In this document: positions 1 through 7,602 of the stretch, piece by piece
Position numbering within the stretch: position 1 is the stretch's first letter
How the letters are laid out: every line of letters begins with the position of its first letter
Assembly (NCBI RefSeq): GCF_034670005.1
Contig: NZ_JAXMOH010000009.1
Coordinates: 1 to 64,000, forward strand
Direction: 5' to 3'
Source: Thalassobius sp034670005
GTDB lineage: Bacteria > Pseudomonadota > Alphaproteobacteria > Rhodobacterales > Rhodobacteraceae
Length of the DNA stretch: 64,000 nucleotides
The notes under the pieces: model-generated
Told to the model about the DNA's origin: nothing
Databases searched by the model: none
What the model saw: only the letters and a program-made list of their open reading frames with translations
Position numbers and translations under genes: made by a program

Positions 1-74
1 TCGACGCCGCAGCGACCTCGCTGAACAGCGACCTGACCACCGACATGACGTCTGCCGCCGCCGTCGGCAGCTAA
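1..74 (+). CDS. flp: Flp-type pilin, 3' fragment cut by the window edge
   Basis: Only the last 23 codons are present, ending in TAA at 72-74. They encode the C-terminal tail DAAATSLNSDLTTDM and the following TSAAAVGS. The DNA is identical to the end of the next flp gene (451-524), so this is an upstream tandem copy of that pilin gene. Flp pilins are the major subunits of Tad pili. The 5' part, which would carry the prepilin cleavage site, lies outside the window. Confidence 0.85.
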   Translation, partial: DAAATSLNSDLTTDMTSAAAVGS

Positions 75-127
75 TTCCGGCCTGACTTCGCTCAGACCAA
101 GGGCCGCGCCTGATTTCAGGCGCGGCC
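1..127 (+). repeat. 127-bp perfect direct repeat, copy 1 (flp 3' end plus terminator stem)
   Basis: Positions 1-127 match 451-577 base for base and diverge at the next base (C at 128, T at 578). The repeat covers the flp C-terminal coding part, the stop and most of the downstream hairpin. Identity extending into non-coding sequence points to recent duplication or gene conversion. The true repeat probably extends upstream of the window. Confidence 0.95.
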
Positions 128-135
128 CTTTTCTT
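101..135 (+). terminator. Rho-independent terminator behind the first flp copy
   Basis: A perfect 12-bp GC-rich stem (101-112 with 117-128) with a 4-nt ATTT loop is followed by TTTTCTT (129-135). It sits 26 nt after the flp stop and should end a short pilin transcript. Confidence 0.85.
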
Positions 136-326
136 ATCGTCCCGACACTGTCGTGCCATGTCCCGAAACAACCGCGAAAACGTCGTTAACAATTCCCTAA
201 TTCGCCCAATTACCGCCCCAATCGAAGGTCTAAATACAGTCATACCACGACGGGGACAGGCAAGTGAGAGAGGCCGGGACGTCAACGACGGGGCGAACTG
301 AAACAAACATCTACTGGAGAGAGACC

Positions 327-524
327 ATGATCAAATTCATCAAAAACTTCCGCAAAGACGAAGACGGCGCCGTAACTGTTGACTGGGTTGTGCTGACCGC
401 AGCCGTTGTTGGCCTGGGCATCGCCGCCGTGTCGACCGTATCCAACGGCATCGACGCCGCAGCGACCTCGCTGAACAGCGACCTGACCACCGACATGACG
501 TCTGCCGCCGCCGTCGGCAGCTAA
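327..524 (+). CDS. flp: Flp family type IVb pilin, copy 2
   Basis: This is a 65-residue prepilin, the major structural subunit of the Tad (Flp) pilus. A short basic leader (MIKFIKNFRKDEDG) precedes AVTVDWVVLTAAVVGLGIAA, the hydrophobic N-terminal helix of the mature pilin. Cleavage by the prepilin peptidase is expected after the Gly at residue 14. The acidic residue at mature +5 is Asp, followed by Trp where classical Flp proteins have Glu-Tyr. The ATG at 327 is chosen because a GGAGAGAG ribosome site lies just upstream (317-324) and the leader then has the usual length. The gene is about 90% identical in DNA to the copy at 766. Confidence 0.93.
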   Translation: MIKFIKNFRKDEDGAVTVDWVVLTAAVVGLGIAAVSTVSNGIDAAATSLNSDLTTDMTSAAAVGS

Positions 525-577
525 TTCCGGCCTGACTTCGCTCAGACCAAGGGCCGCGCCTGATTTCAGGCGCGGCC
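451..577 (+). repeat. 127-bp perfect direct repeat, copy 2
   Basis: Identical to 1-127. The hairpin at 551-577 keeps an 11-bp stem, but here the following bases are TATCCTG rather than a T run. The second copy has therefore probably lost efficient termination and may allow read-through toward the next flp gene. Confidence 0.95.
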
Positions 578-765
578 TATCCTGAAACGCGCGGGCAATG
601 CGATCGCTGCTCGGGGCTATGGAATGTCCTGAACAAGACTTTTTCGCGCCCCATTCCTGCCCCATTCCGACGCCCTAATGCTGTCTACACCGCGACAGCA
701 CCCGGCAAAATAAAGTGGAATCGCTACTGTGGGGGCTGAAAATGTCGCTTTTCAGGAGAACGACC

Positions 766-960
766 ATGATCAATTTCATCAAAAACTTCCGCAAAACCGA
801 AGACGGCGCCGTAACCGTTGACTGGGTTGTGCTGACCGCAGCCGTTGTCGGTCTGGGCATCGCCGCCGTTGCCACCGTCTCCAACGGCATCGACACCGCC
901 TCGAATACCCTGGTCAATGATCTGACCACGGATATGAGCACCGCAACCACAACCAACTGA
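766..960 (+). CDS. flp: Flp family type IVb pilin, copy 3
   Basis: This is a 64-residue Flp prepilin, paralogous to the gene at 327. It has the leader MINFIKNFRKTEDG, then AVTVDWVVLTAAVVGLGIAA, and a shorter, diverged tail ending TTTN. Cleavage after Gly14 and assembly into the Tad pilus are expected from family knowledge. The ATG at 766 is preceded by AGGAGA (754-759). The 3' flank differs from that of the other copies, so this is an older duplication. Confidence 0.93.
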   Translation: MINFIKNFRKTEDGAVTVDWVVLTAAVVGLGIAAVATVSNGIDTASNTLVNDLTTDMSTATTTN

Positions 961-1131
961 TGCGGTTCCAGCCGGTCTACAGATTGGGCCGCGCCTTATT
1001 GGTGCGGTGCAGCCCGGCCATCAGCTCCACGCCAGCCCAGATCAGCGAGAGGACTGGAAGCGGCCAGCCGCGCGCCCTGTGATCGTCTATGCGTTTTGAC
1101 TTTTTGGACGAGTAATTTTGAGGGCTTCGCC

Positions 1132-1338
1132 ATGTTTCCTGGGATCAAATTCAAACTGCGCCGTTTTTCGACGAAAGAATGCGGCGCAGTCACCATCGAA
1201 TGGGTTGTTCTGACCACCGCCATGGCTGGCATCGCCGCTGTCGCGACCCTTCCGGTTTTCACCGGCACCGAAAATGTCGCCGAAACTGCGAACAGCTCGA
1301 TGCAAAGCGCGATGTCAGAGGCTGGCGAAACCAACTGA
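1132..1338 (+). CDS. Divergent Flp-like pilin
   Basis: This 68-residue protein has a longer basic leader (MFPGIKFKLRRFSTKECG) followed by AVTIEWVVLTTAMAGIAAVA, which matches the Flp helix pattern with Glu at mature +5 and Trp next. The tail is unlike those of the other copies. It sits between the flp genes and cpaB in the same direction, so a minor or pseudo-pilin role in the Tad pilus is likely. A TTG at 1096 would add 12 residues, but the ATG at 1132 gives a normal prepilin leader. The upstream GAGGG is weak. The Cys next to the cleavage site is unusual. Confidence 0.75.
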   Translation: MFPGIKFKLRRFSTKECGAVTIEWVVLTTAMAGIAAVATLPVFTGTENVAETANSSMQSAMSEAGETN

Positions 1339-1454
1339 ATACCCAGTTGCTGACGTCACCGCTCCATCATTTCGCCGCAATTCTCCACCAGTTTAACCTG
1401 ATAGAAAAATTTGCGTCCGGTTCAGGTCGGTCGGCAAGAGAGAAAGGATTAGCC

Positions 1455-2321
1455 ATGCGTGCAATATTCGGATTGGTCTTGATTGTCGGGCTGGGGCTCG
1501 CTGGTTTCGCCGTCTACATGGCGAATAACTACATCTCGGGTTTCGAAGCCGAGCTGGCCCGTGCAAAAAGCGCCCAGACCAGCAATATCAAACTCGTGGA
1601 AGTCGCAGTTGCCAACCGGCCCCTCGCCTATGGCGAAACGCTGACGCCCAAGGATGCGCGGCTGGTAAAATATCCCGCCGATGCGCTGCCCGAGGGGGTA
1701 TTTTCCACGGCTGCGGACCTGTTTCCCGACCCGGAGAATCCGCAACAACGCCGCGTCGTGCTGCGCCAGATCGAAAAAAACGAAGCGATTCTGGCGGTCA
1801 AGATCACCAAACCCGGAGAAGAGGCAGGCCTGACCTCGCGGCTGGACCGCGGCATGAGGGCCTTTGCCGTCGAAGTTGACGTCGCCAGCGGCGTGTCCGG
1901 TTTTCTGCGCCCCGGCGACCGCGTTGATGTCTACTGGACAGGCGAAAGCCGCACCGGCGGCCCTAATGACCGGCGCGAATTCACCAAGCTGATCGAAAGT
2001 TCGGTCAAGCTGATCGCGGTCGATCAGACCTCGACCAACGAAACCACGACCGCATCCATCGCCCGCACCGTGACGGTCGCGGCCACTCCGAACCAGGTCG
2101 CCGCGCTGGCTCAGGCGCAATCGACCGGGCGGCTGTCCCTGTCCCTCGTCGGGGCCGAAGATGACACCATCGCCGGCGCGATCGAAGTGGATCAGCGCGA
2201 TCTTCTGGGCATCATCGAAGAAGCCCCGGTCGAACAGGCCGAAGTACAAAAAGAGGTTTGTACCATCCGGACCCGCCGTGGGGCCGACGTGGTTGAAATT
2301 CCGATCCCCTGTACCAATTAA
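1455..2321 (+). CDS. cpaB: Flp pilus assembly protein CpaB (RcpC)
   Basis: This 288-residue inner-membrane-anchored periplasmic protein has an N-terminal hydrophobic segment (about residues 5-25), then a SAF-type domain (about 40-110, VEVAVANRPLAYGETL...). An RcpC/CpaB beta-rich region follows (about 125-250), including MRAFAVEVDVASGVSGFLRPGDRVDV. CpaB is thought to connect or modulate the outer-membrane secretin of the Tad machine. The ATG at 1455 has AAAGGA upstream (1443-1448); a longer in-frame reading exists but overlaps the pilin gene. The secretin gene follows after 208 bp. Confidence 0.93.
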   Translation: MRAIFGLVLIVGLGLAGFAVYMANNYISGFEAELARAKSAQTSNIKLVEVAVANRPLAYGETLTPKDARLVKYPADALPEGVFSTAADLFPDPENPQQRRVVLRQIEKNEAILAVKITKPGEEAGLTSRLDRGMRAFAVEVDVASGVSGFLRPGDRVDVYWTGESRTGGPNDRREFTKLIESSVKLIAVDQTSTNETTTASIARTVTVAATPNQVAALAQAQSTGRLSLSLVGAEDDTIAGAIEVDQRDLLGIIEEAPVEQAEVQKEVCTIRTRRGADVVEIPIPCTN

Positions 2322-2341
2322 ACGGGATCAAGCCTGTAATT

Positions 2342-2371
2342 ACGGGGCGGGCGCATCTGCGGCCGCCCCGT
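2342..2371 (+). terminator. Hairpin between cpaB and cpaC, possible attenuator
   Basis: A 9-bp GC stem (2342-2350 with 2363-2371) with a 12-nt loop lies 20 nt after the cpaB stop. There is no T run after it, so it could act as a partial terminator or RNA-stabilising structure rather than a full stop. Confidence 0.4.
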
Positions 2372-2529
2372 TGCATTTCAGCCGCATCTGACGCTGAAAT
2401 ACCCGCAAATCAGGTGAAACCCGGTCGCGAACCTATTGATTCTTGCAAAAAATCAGAAATTCGCGCAGTCTGCCCGATATAAACGGGCAAAAGACCCGGC
2501 ATTGAGGCGTGATCGAAAAGGCAGGTCAC

Positions 2530-3957
2530 ATGAAAAATCGAATGATATTCAAGGCCGCGCTTGTCGGTCTGACATTGGCTTTGGGCACCACTCAGGTGCC
2601 TCAGACGGCTGTGGCTCAGAACCTTCGCGTGGTTAAAAACGGGACATCTTCCAGTCTGAAAGTCCCGATGAGTCGCGCCGTGGTGGTGGAAAGCGAAACC
2701 CCCTTCGCGGAATTATCGATCGCCAACCCGGCGATCGCGGATATTTCTTCTTTGTCGGACCGGTCGATCTATGTCTTGGGCAAATCGCCGGGCACCACCA
2801 CCCTGACATTGCTGGATGCGCAGGGCAGTCTGATCGCCAATGTCGACGTGGTCGTCGCCGCCGATGTTTCCGAATTCAAGGAACGGCTGCGGCAGATCCT
2901 GCCCGGTGAAAAAATTGAAGTGCGCACCGCCAATGACGGCATCGTACTGTCAGGCACCGTGTCCTCAGCCGCGAAACTGCAAAGCGCGCTCAGCCTGGCC
3001 GAACGCTATGCGCCCGAACGGGTATCCAACCTGATGAAAGTGGGCGGTGTCCAGCAGGTCATGCTGAAAGTCCGCTTCGCAGAAATGCAGCGCAACGTGT
3101 CCAAATCGCTTAGCTCGTCACTGTCGCTGAACGGCAATAGCGGCGGGTTGACCATGAACGGCGGCTCGAACACGACCAACACGTCGGGCGGCGTTGCAAC
3201 CGCGCTTGGCGGCAACATACCGTCGGTCAATGAAAATAACGGTGCCATGCTGTTCGGTTTCGGCGTTGGATCTGTCGAAGTCGGGGTTCTGCTGGAAGCT
3301 CTTGAAAGCAAAGGCGTTGTCCGAACGCTGGCCGAACCGAACCTGACCGCCTTGTCAGGTCAGGAAGCCAAATTTCTGGCCGGTGGCGAATACCCGGTCC
3401 CGATCAGTCAGGATAACGGCGTGATCTCGGTCGTATTCAAACCTTTCGGGGTGGAACTGAATTTCGTCCCCCGCGTTGTAGATGGCGACCTGATCAATCT
3501 GGAACTGAAGGCCGCGGTCTCCGCTCTGGATTCCTCGAAGGGATATTCCACTGAATCCTTCACCATCGACGCGTTTCGCCGCCGCGAAACCTCGACCACG
3601 GTGGAAATGCGCGACGGCGAAAGCTTTGCCATCGCCGGATTGTTGCAGGACGATTTCGTCGATCTGAACGGTCAGGTACCATGGCTGGGCGACATCCCGA
3701 TCCTGGGGACGCTGTTCCGCAGCGCCGAATATCAGCGGTCGCAGTCTGAACTGGTGATCATCGTGACGGCGCATCTGGTGACCCCCACCCGGGGCGACGC
3801 ACTGGCGCTGCCGACCGACCGGATCAAACCGCCGTCGGAAAAGGACCTGTTCCTCTATGGCCGCGTCTCACGCGATAAGTCGCGCAAACTGAAAGGCGCG
3901 GCTGGCGAAGTCGCCCGTCAGGATTTCAGCGGCTCTTACGGCTATGTAATGGAGTGA
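2530..3957 (+). CDS. cpaC: Tad pilus secretin CpaC / RcpA
   Basis: This 475-residue outer-membrane secretin forms the channel for the Flp pilus. It has a Sec signal peptide (residues 1 to about 29, ending TAVA-QN). An N-terminal pilus/BON-like region follows (about 30-170, with SIYVLGKSPGTTTLTLLD). The secretin core runs from about 250 to 425, with VRTLAEPNLTALSGQEAKFL and the late segment VPWLGDIPILGTLFRS. The ATG at 2530 is preferred over the GTG at 2509 because it directly starts the signal peptide and has AGGCAGG upstream. The next gene starts 4 bp after the stop, so the two are probably co-translated. Confidence 0.93.
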   Translation: MKNRMIFKAALVGLTLALGTTQVPQTAVAQNLRVVKNGTSSSLKVPMSRAVVVESETPFAELSIANPAIADISSLSDRSIYVLGKSPGTTTLTLLDAQGSLIANVDVVVAADVSEFKERLRQILPGEKIEVRTANDGIVLSGTVSSAAKLQSALSLAERYAPERVSNLMKVGGVQQVMLKVRFAEMQRNVSKSLSSSLSLNGNSGGLTMNGGSNTTNTSGGVATALGGNIPSVNENNGAMLFGFGVGSVEVGVLLEALESKGVVRTLAEPNLTALSGQEAKFLAGGEYPVPISQDNGVISVVFKPFGVELNFVPRVVDGDLINLELKAAVSALDSSKGYSTESFTIDAFRRRETSTTVEMRDGESFAIAGLLQDDFVDLNGQVPWLGDIPILGTLFRSAEYQRSQSELVIIVTAHLVTPTRGDALALPTDRIKPPSEKDLFLYGRVSRDKSRKLKGAAGEVARQDFSGSYGYVME

Positions 3958-3961
3958 TCGA

Positions 3962-4630
3962 ATGAAAACCGCTTTTCTCAAGATCGCTTTGCTGGGCAGT
4001 GTCGCCTTTACCGCCGGATGCGAAGGCACCAACAGCTATTCGTCCTTCACCGGCGAAGCGGGTGCCTTGGTGGCAGGGGGCGATTTCGGCAACGCGACCC
4101 AGAACAACACCCAGATTCTGTCGGGTGAAAAAAACTATGTCAGCAATCTGGCCCACCGGTTCGCCGAAGAAGTGCCCACCACCATTAATTTCGAATTCAA
4201 TTCAACCCGGATTGATGCGCAATCCGCCGCCATTCTGCGGCGTCAGGCCGATTGGATTCGCCAATTCCCCGAAGTCCGGTTCAAGGTTTATGGCCATACC
4301 GACGCGGTCGGCAGTGCCAGCTATAACTATGGCTTGGGCAAACGCCGCGCCAATGCGGTTGTGCGTGTCCTGTCACAATACGGCATCAGCCGGTCGCGGC
4401 TCGAAGCGGTCGTGTCGCAGGGTGAGACCCAGCCGTTGATCGTGACCAAAAACCGCGAACGGCAGAACCGGCGCACGGTGACCGAGGTGACCGGCTTTGT
4501 CCGTCGTCATCCCACGGTCATGGATGGCAGATATGCCCAGATCGTCTATCGCGATTATGTCGAAAGCGCTGTTGTCCCGACCACGCTGACCGGAATCGAA
4601 AACAGCGTGACCACAGGCAGCACCCAATAG
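3962..4630 (+). CDS. OmpA-family lipoprotein of the Tad locus
   Basis: This 222-residue protein has a lipoprotein signal peptide (MKTAFLKIALLGSVAFTAGC, lipidated Cys at residue 20). The C-terminal half carries an OmpA-like peptidoglycan-binding domain (about 75-180), including INFEFNSTRIDAQSAAILRR and VYGHTDAVGSASYNYGLGKR. It probably tethers the secretin complex to peptidoglycan. It starts 4 bp after cpaC. The position suggests a role comparable to the RcpB/TadD-type accessory proteins, but the exact function is not known to me. Confidence 0.85.
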   Translation: MKTAFLKIALLGSVAFTAGCEGTNSYSSFTGEAGALVAGGDFGNATQNNTQILSGEKNYVSNLAHRFAEEVPTTINFEFNSTRIDAQSAAILRRQADWIRQFPEVRFKVYGHTDAVGSASYNYGLGKRRANAVVRVLSQYGISRSRLEAVVSQGETQPLIVTKNRERQNRRTVTEVTGFVRRHPTVMDGRYAQIVYRDYVESAVVPTTLTGIENSVTTGSTQ

Positions 4631-4844
4631 GGACAATGTGGCTTCTGGGCGCGGATCGTCCGGAAATACCGCACAATTTCGATAGTTTGGCCCTAATCTC
4701 GCCCAGATTCCCCGCGATCTTAACCTCATACGGAGTAGTGCGTCTGGCATCAGCCAGATGCGGCGCTCGCGGGATGAGGCAACGGGGCGCTTAAAAACCC
4801 GACCTTGCATTGCCCGCAGCGTTCGAGCTGAAGGACAAGAGGCA

Positions 4845-6122
4845 ATGACGAGTAGCGACAATTCACCTGCAGAAGCCAGCCCGATCCTGGCCTGTACGAT
4901 AAGTCGGGACGTTCAGAACTTCGATTTGCTGATCGAAGACATGGAAGCCGTGATGGGCGAAGCCTGGGGCGACCTGGGATTTTCCGATGCGCTTGCCTTT
5001 TTTCAGCAACCGGATGCCAGCCTGCTGGAATTCGTGGCCATTGCCATCGACCGAAATGACGAAAACGATCTGGTCCTGCTGGGCGAAATCATTTCCTCGG
5101 CCAAACGGCTGGGCATCAAGATCATCCTGATCGCCGAAGAAGTCACACCGGCGGCGTTGCATCAACTACTGCGTCAGGGGGCCGATGAATTCGTCCCCTA
5201 CCCGTTGCCGGAAAACGAATTGCAGGCCGCAATCGAACGGCTGCGCGCGCCCGCACCGATGGCAGACCAGCCCGAAGATGCCGCAGACGACGCTGACGAA
5301 AGCGGATCTGAACCGGTGTCCCGCGCCCCGAAATCGGCACATGACCGCGAAGGCGTGGTCATCGCCGTGCATCCCCTGGCCGGTGGCACCGGGGCGACGA
5401 CCCTGGTGACCAATCTGGGCTGGGAACTGATCGCTGGCGTCAAGAAAAAGCAAACACCGCCAAGAGTTTGTATCATCGACCTGGATTTGCAATTCGGCAC
5501 GGTTTCGACCTATCTCGACCTGCCCCGCCGTGATGCGGTCTATGAATTGCTGTCCGATACAGAGGCGCTGGATGACGATCTCTTCACCCAGGCCTTGATG
5601 TCTTACAAGGACAAGCTTCACGTGTTGACCGCACCCAAGGAAATGCTTCCGCTGGATCTGGTCGGACCGGAAGACATTCAGCGCATCATCGACGTCGCGC
5701 GGCGCCATTTCGACTATGTCCTTATTGATGTGCCCAGAACTCTGGTGCAATGGTCCGAAACGGTGCTGAACGCCGCACATGTCTATTTCGCAATGGTGGA
5801 ACTGGATATGCGGTCGGCACAGAACGCATTGCGGCTCAAGCGTGCGCTGCAATCCGAAGACCTGCCGTTCGAAAAGCTGCGCTTCGTGTTGAACCGGGCA
5901 CCGAAATTCACCGATCTAAGCGGGAAATCCCGGGTCAAGCGGATGGCGGACAGCCTTGATATCTCAATCGACCTGCAAATGCCCGATGGCGGCAAACAGG
6001 TCACCCAGGCGGGCGATCACGGCACACCCTTGGCGGAAAGCGCGGCCAAGAATCCGTTGCGCAAGGAAATCGCCAAACTGGCGGCGTCGCTTCACGAGTT
6101 GGGCCAGTCGGAACCGGGTTAA
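4845..6122 (+). CDS. cpaE: Tad pilus localisation ATPase CpaE / TadZ
   Basis: This 425-residue protein has an N-terminal atypical receiver-like domain (about 10-135), an acidic linker (about 140-168), and a MinD/ParA-type ATPase domain (about 169-400). The P-loop reads LAGGTGATT (178-186), so both the ParA signature lysine and the usual P-loop lysine are replaced. TadZ proteins place the Tad apparatus in the cell. The ATG at 4845 has AAGGA 9 nt upstream; an upstream ATG at 4758 would add 29 poorly conserved residues. A 214-bp gap precedes the gene, so a separate promoter is possible. Confidence 0.92.
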   Translation: MTSSDNSPAEASPILACTISRDVQNFDLLIEDMEAVMGEAWGDLGFSDALAFFQQPDASLLEFVAIAIDRNDENDLVLLGEIISSAKRLGIKIILIAEEVTPAALHQLLRQGADEFVPYPLPENELQAAIERLRAPAPMADQPEDAADDADESGSEPVSRAPKSAHDREGVVIAVHPLAGGTGATTLVTNLGWELIAGVKKKQTPPRVCIIDLDLQFGTVSTYLDLPRRDAVYELLSDTEALDDDLFTQALMSYKDKLHVLTAPKEMLPLDLVGPEDIQRIIDVARRHFDYVLIDVPRTLVQWSETVLNAAHVYFAMVELDMRSAQNALRLKRALQSEDLPFEKLRFVLNRAPKFTDLSGKSRVKRMADSLDISIDLQMPDGGKQVTQAGDHGTPLAESAAKNPLRKEIAKLAASLHELGQSEPG

Positions 6123-6145
6123 TCGGAAATTAGGGGGACTACGCG

Positions 6146-7597
6146 ATGTTTTCACGATACAAAAAAAACGACAGCGGCAAAGCCGCCGCACAGCCAGCTG
6201 CGAAAGTAGTGGCAATGCCAAAGACGGCCGAAACCCGTGCCGGCGCTGCGAAACCTGTCAGCATCCGCAAACCGGCGCAGAAGGCCGCCGCGCAATCGGT
6301 CCCGCAGGACAAGGAACGCAAGCGCAAGGAACGGCTGTCGGAAATCAAGCTCGAACTGCATCGCGCCCTGTTGGACAACCTCAATCTGGCCGCGCTGGAA
6401 ACCGCCACCGAAACCGATCTGCGGTCTGAAATCAGCTCGATCTCTGCCGAAGTGCTGGAAGAAAAAGGCATCGTTCTGAACCGCGAAGACCGTGGTCAGC
6501 TGTTTCAGGAACTTTATGACGAAGTCACCGGATTGGGGCCGCTGGAAACCCTTCTGAAAGACGACACCGTCAACGATATTCTGGTCAACGGGCCCAAGCG
6601 CATCTTCGTGGAACGCGACGGTAAACTGGAACTGAGCGACATTACCTTCAAGGATGAAAAGCATCTTTTGAGGATCATCGACAAAATCGTTTCGGCGGTG
6701 GGTCGGCGGGTCGATGAATCAAACCCGTATGTCGATGCCCGTCTGGCGGACGGATCGCGTTTTAACGCGATGGTCGGCCCGATCGCGGTGGATGGATCGC
6801 TGGTATCTATCCGGAAATTCAAAAAGGACAAGCTGGGCATCGACGAACTGGTCGGCTTTGGCGCCTTTTCCGAAGAAATGGCTGCCTATCTTCAGGCCGC
6901 CGTCGCGACCCGGCTGAACATCATCGTATCGGGCGGCACCGGGTCGGGCAAAACCACCACCCTGAACGCACTGTCGGGCTTCATCGACAATTCCGAACGC
7001 ATCCTGACCATCGAAGATACCGCCGAATTGCAGTTGCAGCAGGTCCATGTCGGCCGGATGGAAAGCCGCCCGCCAAATGTCGAAGGCAAGGGCGAAGTAT
7101 CCGCGCGCGACTGCCTGAAAAACGCCCTGCGGATGCGCCCGGACCGGATCATCGTCGGCGAAACCCGCGGCGAGGAAGTCATCGACATGCTGCAGGCGAT
7201 GAATACTGGCCATGACGGGTCGATGACCACGATCCACGCCAACAACCCGCGCGATGCACTCAGCCGGTTGGAAAACATGATCGCCATGTCCGGCGTGGAA
7301 ATGCCGCTGAAAGCGGTGCGCAGCCAGATTTCGTCGGCGGTGAACCTGATCGTACAGGCGTCGCGGTTGCAGGACGGCAGCCGCCGGATGACCTCGATCA
7401 CCGAAATCACCGGCATGGAAGGCGACGTGATCTCGATGCAGGAAGTGTTCCGCTTCCAGCGCGTCGGCCTGACCCCGGAAAACAAGATCATCGGTCACTT
7501 TACCGCGACCGGTGTCCGCAGTCACTATTCGGAACGGTTCCGTCTGTGGGGCTATGACCTGCCCGCCGAAATCTTTGAACCTGCTGCTGCGGAGTAA
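6146..7597 (+). CDS. cpaF: Tad secretion ATPase CpaF / TadA
   Basis: This 483-residue hexameric type II/IV secretion ATPase powers Flp pilus assembly. It has a basic, Ala-rich N-terminus (1 to about 60), an N-terminal domain (about 60-230), then the motor domain with Walker A GGTGSGKT (263-270). The Asp box (ILTIEDTAELQL), Walker B (RPDRIIVGETRGEE) and His box (GHDGSMTTIHAN) follow. AGGGGG lies just upstream of the ATG. It is spaced 23 bp from cpaE and 5 bp from tadB, in one transcription unit. Confidence 0.96.
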   Translation: MFSRYKKNDSGKAAAQPAAKVVAMPKTAETRAGAAKPVSIRKPAQKAAAQSVPQDKERKRKERLSEIKLELHRALLDNLNLAALETATETDLRSEISSISAEVLEEKGIVLNREDRGQLFQELYDEVTGLGPLETLLKDDTVNDILVNGPKRIFVERDGKLELSDITFKDEKHLLRIIDKIVSAVGRRVDESNPYVDARLADGSRFNAMVGPIAVDGSLVSIRKFKKDKLGIDELVGFGAFSEEMAAYLQAAVATRLNIIVSGGTGSGKTTTLNALSGFIDNSERILTIEDTAELQLQQVHVGRMESRPPNVEGKGEVSARDCLKNALRMRPDRIIVGETRGEEVIDMLQAMNTGHDGSMTTIHANNPRDALSRLENMIAMSGVEMPLKAVRSQISSAVNLIVQASRLQDGSRRMTSITEITGMEGDVISMQEVFRFQRVGLTPENKIIGHFTATGVRSHYSERFRLWGYDLPAEIFEPAAAE

Positions 7598-7602
7598 CGC
7601 CG

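Noticed and set aside
4740..4761. 9-bp imperfect hairpin in the gap before cpaE
   Set aside because: It has no T run, and its position deep in the gap gives no support for a terminator or known RNA element.
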